From Liolophura sinensis (Eukaryota; Mollusca; Polyplacophora; Chitonida; Chitonidae), in NCBI RefSeq assembly GCF_032854445.1, contig NC_088295.1, positions 46,115,385-46,179,384 of the forward strand: 64,000 bases of DNA. Reading direction: 5' to 3'. Of this stretch, positions 48,230 through 61,900 are shown one piece after another. Under the pieces are notes generated by a model, which saw nothing but the letters and a program-made list of their open reading frames with translations, was not told where the DNA came from and made no database searches. A program made the translations under genes and the position numbers. Each line of letters starts with the position of its first letter. The stretch's first letter is position 1.

Positions 48230-48860
48230 AACGTCAAATCGGAACAATTAAAATGAACGTTGGAAGACTGGCCGTCGTCTAGACACGGTGCAACCATTAT
48301 GCCATTACACCGCAAAAATCTGACTAAAGGTCATGTAGTAAACAAATATAGCGCTGTAGTCAAAGCGAACGGTAACACTGTGAAAGTAAAACATTTTAGC
48401 AGTCCATCTAACACTCAGGAAAACTCAAAATAACAGCCGATCCTGGGCAATATCAAACTGATGATAACCAGATTTCAAATCAAATATTAACATATAACCA
48501 TGAGCTTCTAAATAGTCCAAGGCAGAGCGAATTTAACTTTTCTTTTGATTACACGATCCCTTACATAGCGTAAATCAAGTTTCAAATTCTTCTTTCCACT
48601 TTTCTGAACAGAGACCAATGGGGGAATTTACAAGATGTGGGACAATATTAGATTCTAAAATACACCCATTCCGAAGAAGTTCAGAGATCGCTTCCGAAAC
48701 GAAATCTGGATGCTGCAGTGCTGACAAATTGTTCACAAAATACCTCTTCTTTTGAGTGAGTGAATGCTTGGGGTTTAACGTCGTACTCAACAATTTTTCA
48801 GTCATATGACGACGACCCCTTCTTTTGTATAGAATTGACAGAGAGACGTGACCCATTGTA
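48230..48860 (-). mobile_element. Degraded retrotransposon reverse transcriptase (DIRS-like)
   Basis: On the - strand, interrupted frames give FVSEAISELLRNGCILE, then a degenerate PIGLCSEKWKEE segment, LEAHGYMLIFDLKSGYHQFD, TVLPFALTTALYLFTT and NGIMVAPCLDDG. The order is that of an RT palm: a FDLKSGYHxxD motif, a LPFxL motif, and a catalytic-box equivalent (CLDD in place of YxDD). The wording of these motifs is closest to the DIRS/tyrosine-recombinase retroelements I know, but I cannot separate that from other LTR-class RTs. Several stops and frameshifts show it is dead. It is also split by a short SINE-B insertion (48754-48818). No recombinase, RNase H or terminal repeats were recognised. 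Confidence 0.65.
48754..48818 (-). mobile_element. SINE-B tail inserted in the reverse-transcriptase remnant, 9-bp target duplication
   Basis: 'gagtgagtgaatgcttgggg' to 'cagtcatatgacgacgac', flanked by cttcttttg at 48745-48753 and 48819-48827. Removing it restores collinearity of the RT remnant around the insertion site. Confidence 0.8.
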
Positions 48861-49794
48861 GATGGTAGCGTTTAGTTCTTTGAAACAGTCAGAAAAACAC
48901 AAATGTCTATTAGGTAAAAAAGTTTTGGAATCAGAACAATATTTATCATTGACTTATCTCTGAACGTTTTCACATAGCACAACTCTCAGCCTGCCGCGGA
49001 TTACGGATTAAAACAAGGCTATCATATTTTTTCGCCTTTTTGATGACTCGCGACATTGTTCCTCGCGAAGTGCAAACAAGTTTTAGATCGAAGTAAGAAC
49101 ATGACTGATGGAAAAGGTCAGGCTGGGCGGGCCTTTGTGTCTGATCTGAACGAAGTTTTTGAGGGACATCGACGCCAACAAGGTCTGAAAATTCGTTAGA
49201 GTCCATGGTAGAAAAATGACCGTGCACGCCACGGAGTTGGCCACTGACTGTCGATAACCATACACTCCACTATGTACAATGAATTTGTTGTTTCAGTAAT
49301 AGACAGCACACCATGGTAACTAACACAAAAGATAAGTTTGTAACGGTAAACCAAAGATAATCTATAAGTAACACCTTGACCTGGCAATGATAGTCATATA
49401 GAGGGGCCGCAACAGCAGTACTTTCAGTCACCTGCTTGACATGTATGAACATACCTAAACTGTAGACGTACATTTCTAACAATACCCTTCCCAGTAAAAG
49501 TGTGTATGTACATGGATGTGTGTAATGCTTGAGTTTAAGGTTGTACCCTATTTCTTCTAATATTTGGGACACCTGATCTGCTCATTTTATCCAATATATA
49601 TATAATTGTAGCAGGAATATTGAATTTCTTTTTTCTCACATGGTCAAACCACCTAATGAACAACATACTGATATCTTTACTTTTCCAAAAGGCTGGTAAA
49701 AAAATCTACAATTCTACCCTCAACACTACTAATATCTGTCCCACAAAATTGGAAGAATTAGGATAACAATATTTCAGTCAAACGAGGATGACAT

Positions 49795-49895
49795 TAAGTT
49801 ATAAAATCCTTGGTATGACCTGAACCTGGTTTGATCCCAGGTCTTCCCACTTCAAAACAGACACTCTGAACATCTAGGCCATCAAAGCGGTCACC
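49795..49895 (-). mobile_element. SINE-B head fragment
   Basis: 'ccttggtatgacctgaacctg', 'tttgatcccaggtcttccc', 'acatctaggccatcaaagcg': antisense tRNA-like head only. Near the 3' end of PHF5A. Confidence 0.55.
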
Positions 49896-49985
49896 CAATG
49901 GAAGCAAGAATACGCCTAGTATGATTATGATTAAATCCAACAGCAATGTCACTCCAAGACAAAATAAGTACAAAGCCATAAAATA

Positions 49986-49991
49986 TTTATT
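49986..49991 (-). terminator. Poly(A) signal of PHF5A
   Basis: AATAAA on the - strand, about 95 nt after the PHF5A stop codon. This gives a short 3' UTR of around 110-120 nt, usual for such a small housekeeping gene. Confidence 0.6.
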
Positions 49992-50085
49992 ACATGTACA
50001 CACAATTTACAATGTCAATAAAATGGTGGTCCAAGTGAAATGGGCCTGGATTGGATGAACATGAAATTCAGACTATCTAAGAAGA

Positions 50086-51960
50086 CTATCTTTTCTTGAA
50101 TCCATATTTCTTTCTCTCATAAAACAGGTCTGTTTTTGCACTTCCAAGATTAACTATTTTAGGACAGCCATCTCTCTGCAAAAAAAAAAAAATGAAGAAA
50201 AGAAAAACATTAAATTATGTTAACAAAAATCCTACAGTAAGTTATAAATATTGGCATATGGATGGACAAAATTGGGCAGAACCAATATTTTAGCCACTGT
50301 TCCTTGCCAGGGTACCTGATCAACTTGCCGACTTAAATTCAGAGCTAGACTACCAGGAACTAGAATGAACCTGCAACTACACTGTTCAAGGGGTAGTGAA
50401 CCAGCAAGAGCCTCCTGTCCTGCTCTTGAGGATTTCATTTGCAGAATACTGATTAGGGTTTTACTGGTGATGTTAAATTTTGTGGAAAATATCAAGCTAT
50501 TATAGACAAATATTTTTTGTTTTTTGATGTTTGTTTGAAACCTAGTGTGATATCTTAGCCTGAAAATTGTAAGTTTCAGCACGAAAAGTTACACTTTATG
50601 ATTTTCAATTGCGTCTAAAAATATTCAATGTTTAGGAAAAATTTTTAGGTCAAGTACAGCGTATATACAAATTTTAAGTGTACTTTTTACATCATAAGTG
50701 TACTTTTATTTATCACCCTCTTCTTACTCTTCATTTCCTGATTTATCAAACAACTTTATGGTAACCGTGTTATAGTTTTACATCACTCACATCTTTCTCC
50801 ATGATTGTGCATTCTTTGCAGTAGTAAGCATCTGACACGCCAGGACCTCCGCAGATGACACAGCGACCTTGATACGAGCCGTAGTTACACTCATCACAGA
50901 TCCGCACTAACGTACAGGGTCGCACATAGGAGTCACAGATCACGCATTTACCATCACCTGAGGAGAGAAAAACACAAATATACAGACTGGCAACAAAAAA
51001 AGGGGAGTAACAGAAAATCAAAATCAAAGAGATTTAATATTATTACGGAGAAATTCAATAAATAGTCATAAACCTTTATAGAAAATACGTCCTCTTAAGA
51101 ACACATTTGATAACCATAAGGCAACAACAACAATTATCACATTCAGACTTGAGAAAAATACTAATGTTTTTCATGTTCTGCTGATTTGTTGCTTGGGCAG
51201 AATCAAAATTTTTGCAACCATTATGATTTACCTGGTACCTCATCATAATCAATATACAAACATTAGCAAAAGGTTGAGCAATTTAAAGTGAGCAATTTAA
51301 AGTAAGCATTTTGTGTACATGTACTTACATTTTTCACACAGTCTCCCAATAGCTGCAAAGATAAATAGATTTCACTGTTAGATATTAGATGATTTGATGA
51401 TCATGGATTTACTCTGCTTTTACATTTCTACACATGTATTCAATATTAGACCAAACAATAAGAATTCCTGTCTTGTTTGATGAACATTAACATGTTAATT
51501 AAAATTCCCTTTGTGTTGTTAACATTTACAAATAATATACAGGTTATTCAAAACCATTCTTAACACTGTCAGATTATTACTGATCATGGACATATACATG
51601 TAGGCCTATACATATATATAGGCCTATACCTCCATGCACTGATTAACATTTTCCCACACGCCTGGAAACATGCCACCTGCATATAGTAGACCCACGCTTA
51701 AGAACTCAATCTAAGTGAAGAAATGGTCCATTTTAAATCATAACTATATTATCAGCCACTGTCAGCCCAAGTTCTGTGCAAAATAATCGGAAGACCATGC
51801 AATGATGCTTTTACAGCAACAACAACACCACGTTAAATTCCTCGATTGCTGTAGAGGACAAAAACACCAACTACTGGCCTAAAATGAAGAAGATATCGTA
51901 TGTCTTACCAACGCCTGGTTGTTTACGGCAGAAAATTAAATCTGGATGATGTTTTGCCAT
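50086..51960 (-). CDS. PHF5A: PHF5A, SF3b-complex subunit (SF3b14b)
   Basis: Four exons: 51960-51909, 51352-51329 (24 bp), 50957-50791, 50175-50086 (TAG), 333 nt and 110 aa, the normal length of the family. The sequence ([73 protein letters not shown]) differs from my recollection of human PHF5A at about three residues. Its cysteine pairs form the three zinc sites of the PHD-like knotted fold. Role: core subunit of SF3b in U2 snRNP, helping to hold the branch-point adenosine, nuclear. The start is fixed by exact conservation of the N-terminus. A poly(A) signal lies about 95 nt downstream. The promoter is shared, or at least adjacent, with the divergent TRIM-like gene. Confidence 0.98.
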
Positions 51961-52916
51961 GATTTGTAGCTGAGACTAAAGATAAATGATCTGTCGTCGA
52001 CGACTTGGTTTTCGTGTTTCACACGCTATCCACTGGTGAAGCTAGCGCCCAATGGCAGCGGCCGACTACGCTAGGGAAAAGAAGCTGGAGCGACCAATAT
52101 GCGTGCAGGCAAAAATAGGACTTCATATAGAAACGATCGAACATCATCTCCGAACACAATCTAACATAATACTTTGTGTATCGCCAGGAGACCAGGATAA
52201 CTTTTAAGCCAAAACACCATATTATATCTAAATTGAAATATATCGCTCAACCAGAAACAAATCCGCAACCATGCATGACCATGAAAGGACACAACATCGC
52301 CCAAATGACCCGACAATGTCCAAATATACTTTTTTTTCTTTCTTTACTTTCTTTTCTTATCTCTCAGTCTTTTCCGGTTTATAAAGTCTTATATATTTCA
52401 GCATCACTGTCCTGCCACACACATGCCTACTGCCAATTATCTTTCTGTTATTTAAAATTATTTAAAATCAAGAGCTTATTATTGTCCTTGTCTTGAAAAT
52501 ATAAAGGGACGTCAGATATTCTTTGCCAACTTTTTGGCAAAATCTTTCTTCTTGATTGTAAACATAAACACTAAAATCTTGTATTAAAAGCAAATGACTG
52601 ATTCCCCAGAATAGTTAACAGGTAATTTGCCAGTCCCTGTCATATACTTCCCCTAACTGGCAAGTTAGATCTTTCATTTGCCTTTAAATAATAATTTATA
52701 TTTCGATAATACAAAAATGTGGATTTTCATATGTGAAGACAGCAGTAACAAATCGCGATAAAAACTGCGGGAAATTTTCCAATTTGCAGATCAGTCCAAA
52801 CCACGTGACCAAAACCCATACCAACATGATGATTTTGAGAAAATGTCCGCGTGCTTGAAAGAAGTGTGCAGATGAAGACCACTTTCGTTTAGGAATACAA
52901 GGACAGATTCGCCAAG
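51961..52916. promoter_or_regulatory. Divergent promoter region between PHF5A and the TRIM-like gene
   Basis: The two start codons face away from each other with about 955 bp between them. The PHF5A-proximal 150 bp is locally GC-richer, around 'aatggcagcggccgactacgc', as expected of a TATA-less housekeeping promoter. No TATA box was seen close to either start. Whether it is one bidirectional promoter or two is not visible. Confidence 0.4.
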
Positions 52917-55900
52917 ATGCATCGTAATCCAGTTTGCCCCAGCTGCAGCCACAGCTTTAGCATTAGAGGTTTGTGTGTGTTGTCTTCGTGTAGCAGAGAC
53001 GGTTGATTGCATCTCATTTGACATTAAAGCGCAACAACAACAACACCATCACCTATTAACAACAACAAGAAAACTCAGTTGATTCCAACTGTTGAGCAAC
53101 TTGACGTTGATACGTCATATCAGCTTCGAAACATTGAAGTTTGAGGTTGCAGCTGCTTTTCACGGCCAGTAAAACGACAACATTTTTTTTGAAAGTAACA
53201 CTTTCTACTTGGCATTTTCACTTTCTTCATTTTTACTACTATACATATAAGTTACTGCGAATGGAGACACGATTTCCAATGCAAAATTTCGAAATAGATT
53301 TTTATTGTAGTATGCATGCTGCTGGTAAGTTAAAGCATAGGAAAATTAACGCCCAGCTCCCGTATAATGCAAGATCTCGCCACATGTCGGTTAAAAATGG
53401 GGGGGGGGGGGCTGTCTGAAACGTGAAAGTCACTTATTGTTAAGTGATTCTACATCTAGGTATATAAAGTACATTGTCTAACTTTTTGCACTTATTTTAA
53501 CAAAAAATTTAGCATTTTTTAAGTGACACCTTTTACTTGATTCTGATTGTTTCACCTAATAGGGCCACTTAAAGAGTATGTGATGTTTAAATAATTTTTT
53601 TTTCAGGAAAAAGTAAGTGTTGGCATCTTCAGTCATCATTTTAAGGCCTTTCTGAAAGACTAGTACATTTTTTACATACCCTAAAGAAAAGTTGAAAAAC
53701 AGTAAATATTGTCCTCTGGCCAGGCTGAAAGTTACATCCCTTTTTCATCTTGGCACTGATGATAGGTCCAAATATTAAAGTAAAAGAAAGCTAAAATATG
53801 ACGTAAGGTTTGTCATAAAGACAACTGAAAACTATACATAAAAATACTTTCATTTAAATTTTCAGATTTTTTTGAGAGTGTTGCAAGGCATTCAAATATT
53901 TGAAAACTGTGATGGGCTTTATGAGTCATACTAATGGTATCTGGGAACTCTGACATCATATCACCTTTTTTCCTGATGTTCACCAGAGGGAAGGAATTAT
54001 TGGGAACATCATTTTATTCATCTTGCACTGAAGGGTTAAAAGAGTTATTGCAACATTCAGTGTCGTGACTGTGTTGGATAAACTTCCTGTGTTAGTTCCT
54101 AACCTCTGATAGTGTGGTCCAGAAAGCCCACCTTAGAAATCTAATGTTTGATCGCCTGTACACTTTTCACGAAACTGTAAAAAATGAGTGAAAGTATATT
54201 TATGCATAGTTTTAAGTGGTCTACTCAGTGATGCCTGCTTTGATTTTTAGAGGTCTTTTCCTTTAACATAGAGATTGCAGCTTACTTACTCCTGATTCAC
54301 ATGTATGCCAAGCATAACTCACTTTATAACCTGAGCTTTATGCTTTATTTCTTGTGATATAAATATATAATTTGTCCATCTATGTTTTTTTTTCTTCGCA
54401 GATTCATCTCACATGCACAACACTAAGCAGCCATTACTGTTGCAATGTGGCCATGCTTGCTGTGAAAATTGTCTGAACAAATCTACCAGGACCAAGAAAG
54501 ACCATGTTGCCTGTGTTGTGTGTCAGGTGAGGTTTTGGGGATTTACAAATTGCCAACTGTTTACCTCCCAAATTGATAAATTGTTTTTCCTGCGCTTGTA
54601 TGTCAAAGAGAACTTTCTTTTCTCAGTACTCAGTATATTTTCAGTACTTGAGTATGTCATAAAAAAAAAAAATTTATTTATGCTGAGTGCTGTAGATTCA
54701 TTTATTATTTAAGGTTTTTGTTGTTATCTTCAGTTTTTATGAATCTTTTTAGGATATCGTTCAAAGTAGAAAAAATTTCACTCAAGACCTTAATTTCAAC
54801 ATACCCTAATTCTCCAACCTTTGCAACCAATATTTGGAACATTCTGAGAAAACGATGGGGTGTAGAGACATCATTTGCATGGAACATCTTTAAAGACGCA
54901 AGCAAATGATTTTAGCGTCATTTCATAATAATTGTATGCACACATTCCACTGAAAAGATGCTTTAGTGGTTGAAAAGGTTGAAGATTACATTTACTGTAT
55001 ATATCTGGAACTTTGTACAGTTGAATAAACTCTGACATTCTAAACACCCTGGGAAGTTCCTAGATGTTTCCATTGCATCTCAGATTGACTTTTTTTGTAT
55101 GTTAAAAAGTGTGGGAAAGTAGAGTAATTTCATCATAAAATTAGAGATGTCTTCAGGGTTGCAAGCATTGTTAGCACATAAATATTGTCTCAGAAAACAT
55201 ACGTTTCGCCTTTCAGTCTGTGACAGATCTATCCCATACTGAGAAGGGAGTGAAATCCCTTCAACCTGATGTGTATATCAATGGCGTACTGTACATCAAC
55301 AGAAGCTCCCGCTTGGACATGTGAGCGTGCTGGATTTTTCATTTGACAGCAAGGAAAAATGGATTTGACATGTTTGCTTTTAAATTTTTTTTCTTCTATT
55401 GGAAGTGACCGGTTTAATTTATTCTGAAACTCTGGACTTTTTGGACTGGGCTAAACACAACATAATTTAATTTGGTTAATCAGATGGAAGCAATGTTACA
55501 AACAAGTAACAAAAGGCATTTCCATTTTCATTGTCAAATTTTTCAGCTACCTACATTGCTGAACAGTGTTATCAGTATTTACATGGTAGTATTTTCTTGT
55601 ACCAATAGTTGGCCACTGTCAAATTATCATTTTTGCAGGACATTGTTCTTGACTTCCTTCTTATTTCAAGGCTTTCATTTCCGCTGGGGGTGGGGTTGGG
55701 GTTGGGGGGGCTCCATGGCTCAGTTGGTTAGCGGCTAGCGCAGCGTAATGACCCCGGAGCCTGTCACGAATGCCCTACGTGGGAAGGTCTGGCAGCAACC
55801 TGCGGATGGGTGTGGGTTTTCCCCAGGGTCTGCCCAGTTTCCACCCACCATAATTGCTGGTCGCCATCATATAAGTGAAATATTCTTGAGTATGGCGGAA

Positions 55901-58900
55901 AACACCAGTCAAATAAAATAAATAAAATTATTTCCGGTGGGTGGATTGGACGGGTCCTCCACCCCAGGGTCACCATGACAGGGTTAAAATATTGGAGATG
56001 AGCAGTATTTGACTCTGTGTGAACTGGTTTTAACCCAGATGTATTCTAGGAAATATGTAACAGTAATTTGATTCATTATTATGGCATTTCAGTGAGTTGA
56101 AGCGCCTGACGCCTGCAGGTTCTGTTTCCCAGAAGCTGAGGAGAGATGTGGTCACAGGGGGAGTGATGAAAAGTAGGTTGTAAACTGCATTACTACACAA
56201 GCACCAAGTAGGTCTGTCAACAACCTGCGGATGGTCATGGATTTCTCCCGGCCCAGTTTCCTCCCACCATAATGCTGACTGGTGTCGTATAAGTGAAAGA
56301 TTCTTCAGTATGGTGTACAAGTCTCCAGTCGAATGCGTAAATAAATCACTGTTTGAGTAAATATTTGTAGTATCCCCCTCTCAGTTATAATAAGCTACTG
56401 AAGATGTTTGTGTGACCAAACGCACAGTCTGACATATATTGAAGACTACTTGTCTTCCACTAATATCTCGTCACGATATGGTGGAAATATTGCTGACGCG
56501 GCGTTTAGCCATAATCATTCATCCATTCATTGCACCAGTGTGGAGTACAAGTTACAAGTTGCCAGTTTGCAGCTTTTGGTATTGCCCTGGACACTCCAGG
56601 GGGCTTGCTATACTCATAAAAATGACCAATGTGGTACATGCATAAGTGAAACCTTCTTTGATGTGATGTTTAACAACAATCAGTCAATCAGTCAATGAAT
56701 CAATGAATCAGATGAAGTAGCAGCCTCTCATCATCGTGGTTGCTGCAAGTTCAAGCTTCCTCTGTGGTCATCCATAGGAAGGAGTCTATGGACGGTTGTG
56801 GGTTTCCCCTGTGCACTGCCAGGTTACCTCGCGCTATAATGCTGGCTGCTATCGTATAAGTGAAACATTGTTGAGTGTGGCGTAAAACCTGACTCAGATA
56901 AATAGATAAATGAATCGTATTTTCACGCATCTGTTTGTTTTGCCCTTCAGGTGTGATATGCAGTGAGTGTAAGATTAACATGGCAACATGTCGTTGTATC
57001 AAATGTGCCAGCATACTCTGCGGAATCTGCTTTGAAAAGGTTAGTTATGTGCACTTTAATTTATGTTAATCCCTCCAGAAACTGCACTGGCTTCATCTTG
57101 GTTTGTTTGTTAAAAGGTTTCCCCCTGGTTTCCTCCAACCATAGAATGCAGTCTGCTGTTGTATAAGTGTAATATTCTTGAGCACAACGTATAACATCAA
57201 TCCAATAAATAAAACCTGGAACCGCAGGCTAGTGTGTTAAACATGGTGCAGGCTAAATGTCACGTAAGATAAATGGTAAGGGTTTGCGTGGAAGAGTAAG
57301 GGTTTTTATTTAAATTTTAAAATGTGAAAAAAAAATACACTGTAATGACTAATACACTGAGTCCACTTATTTTAAACAACATTTAAGCTACAAAAGACCT
57401 ATGAAAGAATTTCTTATTAAAGTTGAATTTGTTGTTTTCTTGGTATCAACTGACACATGTAATGGACAGGTTGAGTTGAACTTCATGTGTGTTTAAGTGA
57501 TAGGCAGTGACATTAACCATGTGCAAGATACATTGGTTTCCCCAGAGTTTTGATCATCCCTCTCTACCAGTAAGATAGCTCAGCTTGGGCTCAAGTATCT
57601 TTACATGGAGAAAAGGTTGCCCGTTTTATTAAAGTTTTATTAAATCTCAGGCATACTCCAACTCATGCTGGCTTTCTCTCCAGTCGTACGTGGAAAGGTC
57701 TGTCAGCAACATGTGGATGGTTGTGGGTTTCCCCCGGGCTCTGCCCGGTTTCCACCCACCATAATACTGCCTGCCGTCGTATAAGTGAAAATATTCTTGA
57801 GTACGACGTAAAACACCAATCAAATAAATAATAAACAAATAAATCTCATGCATTTTGATTTTTTTTTTTTTTTTTGATTGGTGTTTTACGCCGTACTCAA
57901 GAATATTTCACTTATACGACGGCGGCCAGCATTATGGTGGGTGGAAACCGGGCAGAGCCCAGGGGAAACCCACAACCATCCGCAGGTTGCTGACAGACCT
58001 TCCCACGTACGGCAGGCATTTTGATCGATGGTGTCAAACTAGTAAGGCTTCTGGATACTTTTGAGCTTAGTTTATGTCTGGATGTGACTGCACAGCTTAT
58101 GTAGCTGTTTAAACTACTGCAATATTTCTCTCTTATTTCCAGATTCACGGTGGATTCAATATTCTGCGGACACATCAAGCCTCGGAGCTAGATTCTGATG
58201 TGGAGGAAGAAGTGTATGTTTAGAGTTATCTGACCTTGTAGAAGAATTGTTGTGATTTCTTAAAAGTATCAATCTTTTTGCACTTCAGTTAAAATGACAA
58301 ATGTTAAGTTAATATTTAATTAGAGGCTAATGCCTTCATCATATGTCTTTACTCATACTATGGCTGTCCAGTGGATGTGTAGGAAAAACACCATCACACC
58401 TGGCCAGGTGGATGTGAAACCTTCTGACAAATTTCAAGTTAAACCCTCAGCCAAACAGGAGGATCTCATTCTGAATTGGAGCATATGTCAGGGAACATTT
58501 TAGCGAAATGGTCTGATGATCACCATTTAACTGCATACTATAAAAATACTCAAAATTTTGTCCTTGGCTAAGTTGTCTATTTTACCAAAATACAGAGTTC
58601 TATTAATTTTAGGAAGATGTTCTGAGGTTTGTTTGGTCGGTGGGAGGATATCATAGTAGTAAAGTGTTTCAGCCATGAAAGTAATATTTTATGATGGGGC
58701 CTCTGTGGCTGAGAGCATTAGCACGCCAGTGCAGTAATCTCCTACCAATGCAGTGAATGTGAGTTCAAATCCAGCTCATGCTGGCTTGCTCTCCAGCCGC
58801 ATGTCGAAAGGTCTCCCACCAACCTGTGGATGGTCGTGGGTTTCCTTTCACCATAATGCTGGCCGCCATTGTATAAGTGAAATATTCTTAAGTACGGCGT

Positions 58901-61900
58901 AAAGCACCAATATAAATAAAAATATTTTATGTATTTTTTTGGGGGGGGGGAGATAATATTTGGTTGAATCACAGCAGTAATCATAAGTATATGGTATATT
59001 TGATACTTTGTGTGTTAAGGATAAGGCCGTCCACGTCTAGACTGATGTGTGTAGTACACAACAAGCAGATAGAGTACCACTGTGAGGTTGATAACACACT
59101 AGTCTGTTCTACCTGTGTTATCAGCGGGGACCACAAGAGCCATGAAGTAACATCCATGGAGGATAAAGTAAGATCTACTGTAGTTCTTCAACCTTTTTGC
59201 ATATTTGCAAGATATTTATTCAAGTGTAACCTGTGCGGAGTGATAAACACATTTTTTGTGAAGCCCCGAAGTTGGCCTTCCCAACCAATCCTACAAAATG
59301 CCTATAGAATCAAATTAGAAATATGCAAAAATTGCTCTGAAAGTTGCTCTTTCATGTGCGAAAAGGTTGAGGAATTTTATTTATTTCATAAAACACCAAT
59401 CAAACAAATAATTATTTATGCGTTTGAATATGTGCACCCATGATTTTTTTCACTTGTATGATGGTCGGGTTTATGGTTGGAGGAAACTCAAATAAAACCA
59501 CTAACATTTTGTCAAATACCTAACAAACCTTTTGACTTTAAGTTGCTGGTGAAACAGCGAGGGATGGATTCGAACATGTGACCATGACGGTTAAAGCCGC
59601 AAATTTTTGTAGAAGTTAGATACTTACACATTACATCAAAAGCCTGTCAGAAGCTACTATTCTACAAAAGAAGTCCTGATAAGTCAAATTGGCCAATTCT
59701 GACTTTCATTTTCCAGTTTTCTCCTGAGAAATGACATTTATAACAGTAATCCTACCTCAGCATCATTGGTTAAATCATATACCCACATGTGCATTTGTAA
59801 GAAGGTTTTTTTTGTGTGACGCCCACACAACAAGTATTCTGACATGTTGTAACAGTGCTACAGAACAATTACACTGCATGTGTATGGTTTACAGTGGTGT
59901 AGAATCCAGCTGTCACTGTTTCGGCTACAGATTCTCTCATCATCCTGAGTGATGTCATGCAATCGCATCAAACACCAACCAAATAAATGTACAGTACAGC
60001 TCGGACTAAAAGTTAATTGTTTGCCATGCTTATCGTGCTCTGAGATACTGAATAACGCCCCACAGTCGCGTGACAAACCCTCTACTGGGCTGTGTCTGAG
60101 GCATGCAAGATTATTGTCGGAAGGTGTGAATATAGTTCTGTCTACGGACATTGGCCTATCCTTGTTTGAAAGTGAAGGTGCAGTCCCCGTGTTTCAGCTA
60201 TTTGAACATATACTAGCATATATGAAATAGTATGTGAAAAGCAGAAAATTTATCTTGCAATAAATAACCTACCTCTGCACAACAAAATCAGTCGATCAAC
60301 TTGATTAAAGGAGTAAATGTGCGATCAAAATCTCTGATGGTCGGCAAACTAATTTTAATATACATTTATATTATGTCATATAAAACCATGCGACAGATAT
60401 TTTATAGTAAACTGACCAAATCTACCTATAAATTTCACAAACCGTCACGACTTTCTTGCAAATAAAGCACATGCATTAGTGCATGCTTCCTCTCGCCACA
60501 ACACCGGCAGACAGCAGTCTCTTGTGATCCTTCACGCTCATGTGTTACCATTTGTTGCATTTGTATAAAGGTGACATCTAAAAAACATCATGTATTTATA
60601 TCATTACATATGTCGTGTAAGCCACATGTCAACAGAACTAAAAAAAAAAAATAAAAAAATAACCCAAAACATGTGTGTTAATGTCAGAATCAGGCATCAC
60701 CAGGCTGCAGACCTTTCGCTGCATGCTACTTTCGGTGGACGAACATGTAGGCCAAACTGCAGCTGCCGGTGTTTTCAACAATTAACCCAAAATGGCTGGT
60801 GTCTTTTTTTTTTAATCTGACTGGTCTGTTTACAAAGTTTTCAAGATTGGCATACATCATTGATAGTCTATACAAACGTGCTAAATTGCTGACCAGATTG
60901 CCACCCGGGAGTTGTACAGAAGAGTGATTTACACAGAAACAGTGAATTTAGCCTCAGCAGTCAATTTTGAGAGTTTAGTTTATTCCTGCTGTCAACAGTT
61001 TTCAAAACCATACAGTGTATGTCAGTTGATAAAGTTTGACACTTGTGAATATTATTTACTCACTCCAATACCCGATTGTTCTTCAATTTTGGCAAAGTGT
61101 CAATGCTGGATACTAAGCCTGCATGGGTTCTTCTTCCAAGTCTCTAGGTAACACTTCCGAATATTTTATTTAAGCCTGGAATTAAGATTAAGATAGACAT
61201 CTATGTTAATCCCAGATTAATCCTACAATAATCTGCATGACTGTTGCTGCCTGTTAAACACCTATGATGTTTTTTCACACAAGTATAGTGAACATCAAAA
61301 CATTACTGTCCAAATTCAAAAAAAAAAAAAAAATTGTAGTCACATGTTTATTGATACATGTGTAAGCTATTCACAAACATTTTGCCTCGACTTTACAACT
61401 CAAGTTCACAAATAAAATTTGACAGGCCTGTCTGAATTCATCTGGGTGTTGGTTCAAACTGTGTATTGTTGAGCATAAATTGGAATGGAATGAATGGAAT
61501 GAGTGGAATGAATTCCATGAAGACATTTTATAGTCACAGAGTCAGAAAATGGAAAGTTACACTGTGCCTGATAAGCCAGAAATTTAAATAAAGTGTTTTG
61601 GCGCAAATGGGAAATTATTACTGGATTACTTTTTCTGTGAGAAGAACTTTTCAAACGAATCCTTTTTTCCTTCATGCTTTTGTTAGATGGGTGCTTTTCC
61701 TACATGGTTTCGTACAAACTACAAATTCTCCACAATCATATGGTCAAAATCTAACTTGTCCTGTTTCATGTTTATGATTTGTTTATGTTTTACCACTTCT
61801 GTACATGGAATTCATATTGTAATACCGCGCCGTCATTGTTGCATGGCGTGTCAATGTCAAAGTGCCAAGTTGACTTTCTGAACCACTAAGGGGCAGATAA

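Noticed and set aside
59949-60230. 93-codon + strand frame with LSEGVNIVLSTD, resembling a deaminase-like motif
   Set aside because: Only about a dozen residues resemble anything, there is no flanking exon support, and it lies in a TRIM-like gene intron. I cannot tell it from chance or a very old pseudogene.
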